DNA from: Setoptus koraiensis
Taxonomy: Eukaryota; Arthropoda
DNA: 64,000 nt
NCBI GenBank assembly: GCA_048013815.1
Contig: CM106585.1
Location: 19,964,001 to 20,028,000 of the forward strand
Direction of reading: 5' to 3'
This document shows positions 55,600 through 64,000 of this stretch, one piece after another. Numbering within the stretch: the stretch's first letter is position 1; each line of letters opens with the position of its first letter. A model generated the notes under the pieces. It saw only the letters and a list, made by a program, of their open reading frames with translations. It searched no databases and had not been told where the DNA came from. A program made the position numbers and the translations under genes.

Positions 55600-57405
55600 T
55601 TAATACTCTTCAATTATACTCTTTGTTCTCAGATAATCCTGCAGGGCCTCGGCTCCCAAATCCTTGCCGAAACCACTTTGCTTGAAGCCACCAAACGGAG
55701 CGGCCACGTCAGTCTTGTTGTACACGTTTATGAAACATGTGCCCGCGTCTAGACCGTCGGCAACGCGTTGCGCCTTGGATCTGTCTGATGTTATCACACC
55801 AGATGCCAGACCGTAATCGGTGCTGTTGGCTCTCTCGATAACTCCGTCGATGTCGCCATAACCAAACTTGCTCACAATCATTATTGGGCCAAACGATTCC
55901 TCTTTGGCGATAAACATGTCATCGGTGACATCCGTAAATACGGTCGGCATGAAAAAGTAACCCGCTCTGTCAGCGCGACGGCCTCCGTACACCAGCTTAG
56001 CGCCTTCCGCAACTCCCTTGTTACAAAAATCTATTAGGTGCTCCAAATGCTTCAAATGATTCTGTGGTCCGTGGTCTGTTGATCTCTTGAATGGATCATC
56101 AATTTTCATTTTGGCCACATTCTCAACAACACGTGCAATAAACTTGTCATGTACTTTGTCCTCTACAAATATTCTTCCCGCTGCAATACAATTTTCACCC
56201 TTGTTGAAAAAGACACTCGACATACCATAACGGACGGCCTTGTCTAAATCACAATCGGAAAATATTATCAATGGTGACTTTCCACCAAGTTCTAATGAGC
56301 ATCGTTTAAGATTGGACATGGCACAAGATTGCATTATTCGTTTGCCGGTTGGCGTGCTACCCGTGAAGCCCAACTTTCGAATGCCAACATGATCGCAAAG
56401 TGCCTGGCCACACTCACCGCCAGTACCTGGCACAATATTTACGACACCGGGAGGAAAGCCAGCTCTGACGGTTAGCTCAGCCCATTTCAATGCTGTCAAG
56501 GGACAAGCTTGTGCCGGCTTCAGAACAAGAGTGTTACCAGCTGCCAGACACGCGGCAGCCTTCCACGACACCATCATCAATGGATAGTTCCAAGGTGTTA
56601 TAATGGCACAAACACCGATGGGCTCCTTCTTGGTGATGGCCAAATTGCGGTTGGGTCGGGCCTGGTTGATAGGTATCACTGAACCCTCGATCTTGTCGCA
56701 CCATCCAGCGAAATACCTAAATACGTCTATCGACATTCCAATATGTGTCTTGATGGCTAATGTGTATACTGCACCACTATCTAGAGTTTCAATGGTAGCT
56801 AACTCTTGCTTGTGTTGTTCCATAAGATCGGCCAGCTTGTTAAGGAGCTTACCTCGATCACGAGCATTCATTAGTCTCCATTTGCTATCAGGACGGAAGG
56901 CTTTCTGGGCAGCTTTCACAGCTTTGTCCACGTCTTCTCGGGTGGTCAATTGGACTTTGCAAATTGTTTCTTCGGTTGTTGGGTTTACAATATCCAAGGT
57001 GTGGTTTGGTTTTGAAGAGTTGACGAAATTGTTACCAATGAATATTTGATTGGGAAACGAAACTTCCATCTTGTTTGCATGAATTACAACGGGCTTATAA
57101 TCTTCAGGCAGTTTGCCGCTGGAAGAGCCCTCGCCGCGCATTTTTCTCACAACCAATTCGACAAAATCCTCGAATTGGGTTGCCATGTAAACATCCTCAG
57201 TCTCTAGCTCAGCACCGTCACCCACCAGATCTTTGACTTCCTCCACTAAACGAGTCACATCCATCGAGCTCGCGCCAGTATAGAAGAAATCTGTGCTAGC
57301 TGTGACATCGCACGATAATATAGCTTGCCATATGTCGATGTCGCCATAACCAAACTTGCTCACAATCATTATTGGGCCAAACGATTCCTCTTTGGCGATA
57401 AACAT
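55600..57405 (-). CDS. ALDH1L1: Truncated chimeric ALDH1L1 copy (carrier plus dehydrogenase domains)
   Basis: Open for 601 codons. It contains the whole carrier-protein domain ([14 protein letters not shown]) and the whole aldehyde dehydrogenase domain, with the LELGGKSP glutamate and the GENCIAAGR cysteine. It lacks the formyl-hydrolase domain of about 345 residues. Its first 24 codons ([10 protein letters not shown]...) come from a 99-bp duplicate of a later part of the same gene, which stands in frame at the junction and supplies the first ATG. Upstream DNA is the 3' end of the ZP gene copy, so there is no known promoter. It may be a dead copy, an expressed short form, or an assembly artefact. 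Confidence 0.6.
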   Translation of the reverse strand: MFIAKEESFGPIMIVSKFGYGDIDIWQAILSCDVTASTDFFYTGASSMDVTRLVEEVKDLVGDGAELETEDVYMATQFEDFVELVVRKMRGEGSSSGKLPEDYKPVVIHANKMEVSFPNQIFIGNNFVNSSKPNHTLDIVNPTTEETICKVQLTTREDVDKAVKAAQKAFRPDSKWRLMNARDRGKLLNKLADLMEQHKQELATIETLDSGAVYTLAIKTHIGMSIDVFRYFAGWCDKIEGSVIPINQARPNRNLAITKKEPIGVCAIITPWNYPLMMVSWKAAACLAAGNTLVLKPAQACPLTALKWAELTVRAGFPPGVVNIVPGTGGECGQALCDHVGIRKLGFTGSTPTGKRIMQSCAMSNLKRCSLELGGKSPLIIFSDCDLDKAVRYGMSSVFFNKGENCIAAGRIFVEDKVHDKFIARVVENVAKMKIDDPFKRSTDHGPQNHLKHLEHLIDFCNKGVAEGAKLVYGGRRADRAGYFFMPTVFTDVTDDMFIAKEESFGPIMIVSKFGYGDIDGVIERANSTDYGLASGVITSDRSKAQRVADGLDAGTCFINVYNKTDVAAPFGGFKQSGFGKDLGAEALQDYLRTKSIIEEY

Positions 57406-57433
57406 GTCATCGGTGACATCCGTAAATACGGTC
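57335..57433. repeat. 99-bp templated insert at the duplication junction
   Basis: Identical to 55847-55945 and to 60479-60577, in the same orientation. It joins the end of the left copy to the start of the right copy, with 1-bp (G) and 2-bp (TC) overlaps at its edges. Confidence 0.88.
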
Positions 57434-57782
57434 CATTATTAGCGACAACAATTGTAACAATAACTAAAAAACTATGTCTCTCAAGTGCCTTGATAAAAAG
57501 TGTATAATGTGCTATGATATATTTACTATTAATTTGTAGACAAAGAAAATGAATTAAATTATTTAATCTATTTCCACGCTTCCAAGATACTTTGCCGATT
57601 ATTTCATTAGTGATGACGACTTTACATAAGAGATTGTTAATTGAATAAACGACGAGATGTACCATCGTCATATTGTTCGATGTGAGTCAAGACAGCGGCC
57701 ATAACAGCAGCACAGCAGCAGCGGCATCAGTAGGACTTTTCGGAAGGAAACTATGTTAATAGATTTAAGATAAGAATTCTAT
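57432..57782 (+). pseudogene. Orphan 3' tail of the ZP gene
   Basis: Duplicate of the last 36 codons and 3' region of the ZP gene (54041-54391), lying downstream of the junction with no upstream exons. It contributes the 3' flank of PA2G4. Confidence 0.85.
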
Positions 57783-59277
57783 TCAATTCTTTGCAACAGG
57801 CGCGGGTTTCGCAGCGGGTTCCTTCTTTTTGTTGTTGTCTTTGGAGGCCGGGCCTGCGGTGGCTGTTGGCTTAGGGCAAGCATCAGCAGTAGCTTTAGAA
57901 GAGTCAGTTAGGCCTACTTGGCTTAGGGCGGCCGCAACCTCGTCGGCGGCGTCCTTCTTGGCTTTGTTGGACTTCTTTTTCTTTTTGGCCGCGGCCGACG
58001 CGCTAGCAGAGTTACTACTTTGCAAGAGTTTCACTATTGATTGATCTTCAATCTTATGTTCTGTCTTATAAATACTTAGATCATAGTTGGGTAAACCTGT
58101 GATCTTGTGGGATCTGGTTGGCATTAAGAGTACTGTGAATTTGAATTGGGCTACGCATTCTCCTTCTTTTTCGTGAAGTACCGGGAATGGCTCAATTAGT
58201 TTGTGACTGACACACTCTTTGAGACCCATTTTTGCCTTGACCTCATCATCGAAGTATCTCAAGGTGAAAGGCATCAAACCAAATTTTCTGTCAACATCAC
58301 TATAAACAGCGCGCGAGGCCCTCATTTTCAGCTGATATATTTCGTCTGTCTTTTTGTATATTGTCGTTTTGGTGTCTAGTTCTCGGCCCTGCGTGTGGAA
58401 GGCGCATGAAAGAGAAATGGGTATTTGGAAGCAATGGTTACTACGTGGATCTATAGATGTGATAAACATGATAATCATAAACATGATAATCATAAACATA
58501 ATAATCATCAACATGCACACAAATAGGTGTGGATATCAGTGGGGATGTTAGCGGATGTTAAAAACTCACCTTGCCCTCGCCGGTGGACACAAGCACGTCA
58601 ATTGCGTAGACCTCGTTCACTTCAAATTCGCACTTCTCGTGGCCCTTCCTTTGGGCCTCTGTAGGATTTTGAATAATGGACTTTTCGCCGTCGATTCTAA
58701 ATTGTTTTAATTGATGAGATAACATACCAGAGACAGGTTTACAATGATAAGATTCGGCCACCTTTTGTATGGCGTCCGTGACGGCCTCGTTTTCGCCGCC
58801 GGGCACCACCAGTCGCAGGGCGACGGCGGCCGCTTGATGCGCTGCATGTATAGCGTCGGCCTTTGGGCCGGTGGCCGGATTTTCTGGTGTTGCGCCAATG
58901 ATTAGGGAATGGGCCACTACGGCTATGTAACCGTCGATATGTGCACCTAAATCAATCTTAACTAAGTCGCCGTTTTGCAGTTTAATGTCCTCGTCTGATT
59001 TTAGGGGCGAATAATGACAGATACAATTGTTGACAGAGATACACGTAGGGAAGGCAATGCCGCGTCTCATTTCCTTGTCGCGCTTGAACACCTTGCTGGT
59101 CTCGTCGGCCATGATCTTGTCGCCTAGTTCGCACAATTCCAGCAGGCTTGCATCGTGGACGCACTTGTCTACGACCGCCTTGAGGGCCTGATTGACAATG
59201 TCGGCCACGTTCTTGTATTTGGTCACCACAAGATCCGAGGCGATGGTCGTGTCTGGGTCGTCTCCTTTTTCCGACAT
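57783..59277 (-). CDS. PA2G4: Proliferation-associated protein 2G4 (EBP1)
   Basis: A ribosome-associated and nucleolar protein with the methionine-aminopeptidase (pita-bread) fold but no peptidase activity in the family. Two exons, 59277-58570 and 58388-57783, are separated by a 181-bp phase-0 intron (GGCAAG/GTGAGT; CACGCAG/GGCCGA). Together they give 437 aa against about 394 in human. Recognisable family segments include FPTCISVNNCICHYSPLKSD, LVKIDLGAHIDGYIAVVAHS, YAIDVLVSTGEGK and AQFKFTVLLMP. The C-terminus is a long Lys/Ala-rich tail (AAAKKKKKSNKAKKDAADE), as expected for RNA and nucleolar binding. It lies on the same strand as ALDH1L1, whose stop is about 0.95 kb upstream. Its 3' end converges on the ZP gene in the ancestral order. 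Confidence 0.93.
58457..58517. repeat. 15-bp tandem repeat in the PA2G4 intron
   Basis: About four units of ATAAACATGATAATC. Confidence 0.85.
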
Positions 59278-60231
59278 GACTACGCTATTCTATACACACA
59301 CACACCGTTTGTGGCGATAATATTTGTGATAATATTTGTGGTGATAATATGTGTTGGGTAATATGTGCCGTGATATGTGTGGCAATATGCGTGTGATATC
59401 GTGGCGAATGATGGCCGCGAACAGTCACTTGTTACAGGCGTGCAACGATATTGTGTGTAAGTGATAGCAGCAGCGTATGCAAATGATAACGATAATATGC
59501 AAATGTCTATTAAATGGTGGCCTTCGAAAATAAATATATTTATATACGATATCACTGATATTTATTATCAGTATGGTGGTGTGGATATTGGCATGTTGTG
59601 CACGCTTCTTTTAGTTTCTCGCTCTCTCTCTCTCTCTCTCACTCGCTCACACACTGTGCATGTTGCTTGCTGGCCCGTCTGTCTGCCTGTTTGTCTGCCG
59701 TTCTAATTTTAGCTGCTGCGCCAATGGCGGGGGGCGTGACAGAGGCTGCCCGGCGGCAATTTTCGAAAAAACACCGCGGCGGCAACACAATCGGCCAACT
59801 TGAGCGGCGGCCGCCAACATTATTCATGCAAACTCGGGAGGGAGAGGCAGAGCAGCGTATTATATATAAGATGGCCTCTCCCACGTGGGAGCGCCAAAAA
59901 GACGCCGCACGCAAAACAACAAAGAATCTCCCATGAGCTGGCCCAACCCGATGTCGTGTCCGTAGTCGGGAGCCCGCCGGAGTCGGGACTCGGGAGCGCG
60001 AACCACGCGTAAACAAAAACAAGCCACACGGAATTCCGGCACACGCATTTGCCGGCGGCCGGCCAGCCCAGTCGATGCTCGCAGCAAACCACAAAAGCCC
60101 ATATCATCAGGATTTAGAAAAACTTAAATAATTGCATTTATTCAACTCAGCTTAGCTCAATTTGTTGTATCACTCTATTTACATCGATTAATCGCTTGTT
60201 GTTTTCGTAACTACCACCGTGCTGGCTTTTA
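59278..60231. other. PA2G4 upstream region and ALDH1L1 3' UTR
   Basis: No gene. Contains GTGATAATATTTGTG repeats near 59.32 kb, a CT run near 59625-59640, and a minus-strand AATAAA for ALDH1L1 (plus-strand TTTATT 60137-60142), about 90 nt after its stop. The PA2G4 promoter should lie here. Confidence 0.6.
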
Positions 60232-63012
60232 TTAATACTCTTCAATTATACTCTTTGTTCTCAGATAATCCTGCAGGGCCTCGGCTCCCAAATCCTTGCC
60301 GAAACCACTTTGCTTGAAGCCACCAAACGGAGCGGCCACGTCAGTCTTGTTGTACACGTTTATGAAACATGTGCCCGCGTCTAGACCATCGGCAACGCGT
60401 TGCGCCTTGGATCTGTCTGATGTTATAACACCAGATGCCAGACCGTAATCGGTGCTGTTGGCTCTCTCGATAACTCCGTCGATGTCGCCATAACCAAACT
60501 TGCTCACAATCATTATTGGGCCAAACGATTCCTCTTTGGCGATAAACATGTCATCGGTGACATCCGTAAATACGGTCGGCATGAAAAAGTAACCCGCTCT
60601 GTCGGCGCGACGGCCTCCGTACACCAGCTTAGCGCCTTCCGCAACTCCCTTGTTACAAAAATCTATTAGGTGCTCCAAATGCTTCAAATGATTCTGTGGT
60701 CCGTGGTCTGTTGATCTCTTGAATGGATCATCAATTTTCATTTTGGCCACATTCTCAACAACACGTGCAATAAACTTGTCATGTACTTTGTCCTCTACAA
60801 ATATTCTTCCCGCTGCAATACAATTTTCACCCTTGTTGAAAAAGACACTCGACATACCATAACGGACGGCCTTGTCTAAATCACAATCGGAAAATATTAT
60901 CAATGGTGACTTTCCACCAAGTTCTAATGAGCATCGTTTAAGATTGGACATGGCACAAGATTGCATTATTCGTTTGCCGGTTGGCGTGCTACCCGTGAAG
61001 CCCAACTTTCGAATGCCAACATGATCGCAAAGTGCCTGGCCACACTCACCGCCAGTACCTGGCACAATATTTACGACACCGGGAGGAAAGCCAGCTCTGA
61101 CGGTTAGCTCAGCCCATTTCAATGCTGTCAAGGGACAAGCTTGTGCCGGCTTCAGAACAAGAGTGTTACCAGCTGCCAGACACGCGGCAGCCTTCCACGA
61201 CACCATCATCAATGGATAGTTCCAAGGTGTTATAATGGCACAAACACCGATGGGCTCCTTCTTGGTGATGGCCAAATTGCGGTTGGGTCGGGCCTGGTTG
61301 ATAGGTATCACTGAACCCTCGATCTTGTCGCACCATCCAGCGAAATACCTAAATACGTCTATCGACATTCCAATATGTGTCTTGATGGCTAATGTGTATA
61401 CTGCACCACTATCTAGAGTTTCAATGGTAGCTAACTCTTGCTTGTGTTGTTCCATAAGATCGGCCAGCTTGTTAAGGAGCTTACCTCGATCACGAGCATT
61501 CATTAGTCTCCATTTGCTATCAGGACGGAAGGCTTTCTGGGCAGCTTTCACAGCTTTGTCCACGTCTTCTCGGGTGGTCAATTGGACTTTGCAAATTGTT
61601 TCTTCGGTTGTTGGGTTTACAATATCCAAGGTGTGGTTTGGTTTTGAAGAGTTGACGAAATTGTTACCAATGAATATTTGATTGGGAAACGAAACTTCCA
61701 TCTTGTTTGCATGAATTACAACGGGCTTATAATCTTCAGGTAGTTTGCCGCTGGAAGAGCCCTCGCCGCGCATTTTTCTCACAACCAATTCGACAAAATC
61801 CTCGAATTGGGTTGCCATGTAAACATCCTCAGTCTCTAGCTCAGCACCGTCACCCACCAGATCTTTGACTTCCTCCACTAAACGAGTCACATCCATCGAG
61901 CTCGCGCCAGTATAGAAGAAATCTGTGCTAGCTGTGACATCGCACGATAATATAGCTTGCCATATGGTCTTGATGGAAGCTTGAAGTCTTGTCTCATCCT
62001 CGTTGAGAACTAACGGTGGCCTGTTTGCTTCTGGGCTGCCATATGACGATGCTAGAATCATTTTTCCTGTTGCTGCAAATTGAACTTTGGATACATTAAC
62101 TGGCCTATTGTCACCATTGGCAAACAACAACAGACCATCCTCGTGCACAATACCTTGCCTCGACATACCCTCGACATCTACCAATCTAACAGCTTCTGGT
62201 AGTCCGTTTTCAACACGATAAACGGAAGAACCAAAAAGACGAACCTTCTCCGGCTGTCCACCTGGTAGTGATAGGTTGATCCACGCTCCGGGAACTTTGT
62301 CCATACCTCTGATGAAATTGTGCACTACTTGAGCAGAGGAATTATCAAATTTCAGCTGACATAACTCATCCTTGTTTCTGAGAATGCCCTCGTACGTGGC
62401 AAGAGCCTCTGATTGAGGTATACGCGGTGCTTGGTTTGTGTTGATCAAGCCAACAGCTTCCACAAGTCCATCAATACCGGCTGGATATAGAAATCTAGTA
62501 TATAGAGTTTCAACCGTATCGTTGACCTCGATGTAGCACGATTTCTTGAGCAAAATCGGTCCTGTGTCAAGTCCATCGTCCGTCCAGAAGATTGTAAATC
62601 CAGCCTCCTCGTCACCCATGATAAGAGTCCAGTTAATAGAGGCACCACCACGATGTCTTGGCAACAGAGACGGGTGATAGTTGATTGATTTGAATTCTGG
62701 AGCTTCAATCACTTCAGTTGGAATGAATTGATTGCAATAGGGCAAAACGTTCAAATTGGCTCCGACGGATTTGTATTGCTCGACAACTTCGGGTATTGCC
62801 TGTTTCTTTAGTTGCCATCTCTTGAATTTGAACACTTTCAGATTGAATTCCTTGGCTGTTGTTGCCAATATATCCTCGCGACCTGTTCTTTCATCATCCG
62901 GAATGGTAAACACACCGGCTATTGTATAACCTTCATTGATGAGCTTTCGCAGAAATTCTGCCGAAAACGCCGACTGGCCTATTACGGCTATACGTAGTGA
63001 GCTAGTGACCAT
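60232..63012 (-). CDS. ALDH1L1: 10-formyltetrahydrofolate dehydrogenase
   Basis: Folate enzyme that oxidises 10-formyl-THF to THF and CO2 with NADP. The 926-aa uninterrupted frame (human about 902) has all three parts. Residues 1 to about 310 form the formyl-hydrolase/transferase domain, with INYHPSLLPRHRGG (catalytic His) and the Asp in DGLDTGP. At about 345-420 is the acyl-carrier-like domain, with [14 protein letters not shown] (Ser for the phosphopantetheine arm). From about 440 to the end is the aldehyde dehydrogenase domain, with [19 protein letters not shown] (Glu about 697) and [11 protein letters not shown] (nucleophile Cys about 731). It ends KSIIEEY. Whether it is the cytosolic L1 or the mitochondrial L2 type was not resolved. 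No obvious mitochondrial presequence is present, favouring L1. Confidence 0.95.
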   Translation of the reverse strand: MVTSSLRIAVIGQSAFSAEFLRKLINEGYTIAGVFTIPDDERTGREDILATTAKEFNLKVFKFKRWQLKKQAIPEVVEQYKSVGANLNVLPYCNQFIPTEVIEAPEFKSINYHPSLLPRHRGGASINWTLIMGDEEAGFTIFWTDDGLDTGPILLKKSCYIEVNDTVETLYTRFLYPAGIDGLVEAVGLINTNQAPRIPQSEALATYEGILRNKDELCQLKFDNSSAQVVHNFIRGMDKVPGAWINLSLPGGQPEKVRLFGSSVYRVENGLPEAVRLVDVEGMSRQGIVHEDGLLLFANGDNRPVNVSKVQFAATGKMILASSYGSPEANRPPLVLNEDETRLQASIKTIWQAILSCDVTASTDFFYTGASSMDVTRLVEEVKDLVGDGAELETEDVYMATQFEDFVELVVRKMRGEGSSSGKLPEDYKPVVIHANKMEVSFPNQIFIGNNFVNSSKPNHTLDIVNPTTEETICKVQLTTREDVDKAVKAAQKAFRPDSKWRLMNARDRGKLLNKLADLMEQHKQELATIETLDSGAVYTLAIKTHIGMSIDVFRYFAGWCDKIEGSVIPINQARPNRNLAITKKEPIGVCAIITPWNYPLMMVSWKAAACLAAGNTLVLKPAQACPLTALKWAELTVRAGFPPGVVNIVPGTGGECGQALCDHVGIRKLGFTGSTPTGKRIMQSCAMSNLKRCSLELGGKSPLIIFSDCDLDKAVRYGMSSVFFNKGENCIAAGRIFVEDKVHDKFIARVVENVAKMKIDDPFKRSTDHGPQNHLKHLEHLIDFCNKGVAEGAKLVYGGRRADRAGYFFMPTVFTDVTDDMFIAKEESFGPIMIVSKFGYGDIDGVIERANSTDYGLASGVITSDRSKAQRVADGLDAGTCFINVYNKTDVAAPFGGFKQSGFGKDLGAEALQDYLRTKSIIEEY

Positions 63013-63298
63013 TGTTGATGCTCGTAGAACACTGCTGAAATTTAATCAAAATTGTTAAGCTGATGATATTATTTGTTGAAATGACATATAATTTGAAAAA
63101 GAAATAAATTTTGAATCATTCGCTGACCTTGAACTGAGATTCCTGAGTTGTTGACGTAATCACGCTGAATGAAACACTGGAACTTGGAACATCCATGTAG
63201 CGACACGCACATGTTTATATATGTGACTCGAATGTGGTAAGATCATTACGAAGTGTAGGCGTACATGCTAGTTAGCTATGGTAAGTTAGATATTGATC
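63013..63298. other. ALDH1L1 upstream region
   Basis: AT-rich DNA 5' of the ATG. It probably contains the promoter and 5' UTR. Nothing specific was recognised. Confidence 0.5.
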
Positions 63299-63770
63299 GT
63301 AATCAGATTGCATCCCTCTTCAAGTAGTAACAGACAGACTTGGTTTGCAGACGGCTCACTTTTACTATGTTAGAGTTGCTCAAAGTTGAACGCAGCAAAA
63401 TAATGCTATGGATGGTATCGATATTGTCGAGCTTATTTGCCAGTCCGTATGATTTGTAAATTGGACAAGGTGTCTTTATCGTAATCAGATTGCATCTCGT
63501 TGAGTGGTGGAGGCCGAACTTGAGTGCGGGCGGCACATTTTATTCTATTAATGTTGTGGATGGTGCCAATGTTGTCGAGCTTATTTGCCAGTTTGTATGA
63601 TAGCTTGTGTGGATCGAGCAAGGTGTCTCTGTAGTTATCATGTTGCATCTAGTCAAGTATAGCAGAGGCCGAACTTGATTGGAGGCGTCTAAATCAATCT
63701 GTGCAAGTCAAAACTGCATAATGCTTCAGGATGGTAACCATATTGTCGAGCTTATTTGCCAGTCCTAACA
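63299..63770. repeat. Degenerate tandem repeat, about 160-180 bp period, three units
   Basis: Three diverged units begin near 63299, 63480 and 63637 (GTAATCAGATTGCATC, then GTTATCATGTTGCATC). Each contains ATTGTCGAGCTTATTTGCCA or a one-base variant (63424, 63573 and 63744). Units share GAGGCCGAACTTGA and differ by many substitutions and indels. Confidence 0.85.
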
Positions 63771-64000
63771 AAGTTGTTGTATAATGGCACTACATAAGAC
63801 GGAGATTGCATAGCTATTATATCAATCTCTTTGTTGTTTATTTTATTTGTTAAGATACTATGATAACTTGGTGTAAATTGTAGATGCTTACACTCAGGAA
63901 ATTGCATCAATATCACTAGATAGCCTATCTGACAACATAACAACGTCTATTACACAATAGATAAGTGGTAAAATAAGGTGCCTGCGGACACACGTACAAG
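63771..64000. other. AT-rich end of window
   Basis: No gene or repeat recognised. Confidence 0.5.

Larger units (their letters stand above)
54041..57334. repeat. Left copy of head-to-tail duplication (3.3 kb)
   Basis: Matches 57432-61966 at about 99% or better in coding parts. It spans the ZP gene's last 36 codons and 3' end, a deleted PA2G4, the PA2G4 upstream region, and ALDH1L1 without its N-terminal domain. It is shorter than the right copy because 1256 bp of PA2G4 is missing. Confidence 0.92.
57432..61966. repeat. Right copy of head-to-tail duplication (4.5 kb)
   Basis: Starts inside the ZP gene's last exon (equivalent to 54041) and runs through intact PA2G4 into the ALDH1L1 coding region (ending at the CATATG at 61961-61966). 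Beyond this point ALDH1L1 continues as unique sequence. Confidence 0.92.

Overview
The window looks like nuclear DNA of an arthropod. The evidence is a Blimp-1/PRDM1 zinc-finger gene with poly-Q/H/S/N tracts, a PAN-PAN-ZP cuticle-type gene of the trynity/neyo/nyobe class, spliceosomal introns, and AATAAA signals after most genes. A mite or other chelicerate is my best guess, but the order cannot be settled from sequence alone. Most housekeeping genes here are uninterrupted, so the genome appears intron-poor. The sequence has two compositional compartments. GC-rich, palindrome-rich non-coding DNA surrounds or interrupts the two developmental genes (about 1-4.5 kb and 33.8-51.6 kb). AT-richer DNA makes up most of 9.5-33 kb and the right end.

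Layout, left to right: (1) 1-4.5 kb, GC-rich non-coding flank or intron with hairpins and an AGTTCA array; (2) 4.67-9.46 kb (+), Blimp-1 linker and five zinc fingers in three exons, with the PR/SET domain not in the window; (3) about 10.27-10.85 kb (+), a possible small secreted protein whose frame is interrupted by one UGA; (4) 10.9-21.8 kb, a gene-poor stretch; (5) 21.8-26.0 kb (-), PIG-S, WDR33 and nucleoside diphosphate kinase; (6) 27.0-32.3 kb (+), DNA polymerase theta as a helicase reading frame and a polymerase reading frame 353 bp apart, either one gene with a short intron or two genes; (7) 33.3-54.1 kb (+), the PAN/ZP transmembrane gene in three exons with introns of 9.8 and 6.2 kb that rejoin exactly in frame (1610 aa); (8) 54.0-63.0 kb (-), PA2G4/EBP1 and ALDH1L1, partly duplicated head-to-tail. 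The left copy of the duplication has lost most of PA2G4 and the hydrolase domain of ALDH1L1. A 99-bp piece of ALDH1L1 sits at the duplication junction; (9) 63.3-63.8 kb, a degenerate 160-180 bp tandem repeat.

The most unusual signal is not a gene. The palindromic octamer TTRCGYAA (TTGCGCAA, TTACGTAA, TTGCGTAA or TTACGCAA) occurs about 46 times by my hand count. About 35 of these lie in the 17 kb of ZP-gene introns, where chance would give about one. The same DNA holds several near-perfect hairpins (24, 18, 17 and 15 bp stems) and many ACAGGTGA octamers. The second notable item is the duplication junction. Its templated filler, 1-2 bp microhomologies and a 12-nt filler at a nearby deletion resemble polymerase-theta or template-switch repair. 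An assembly artefact joining two haplotypes has not been excluded.
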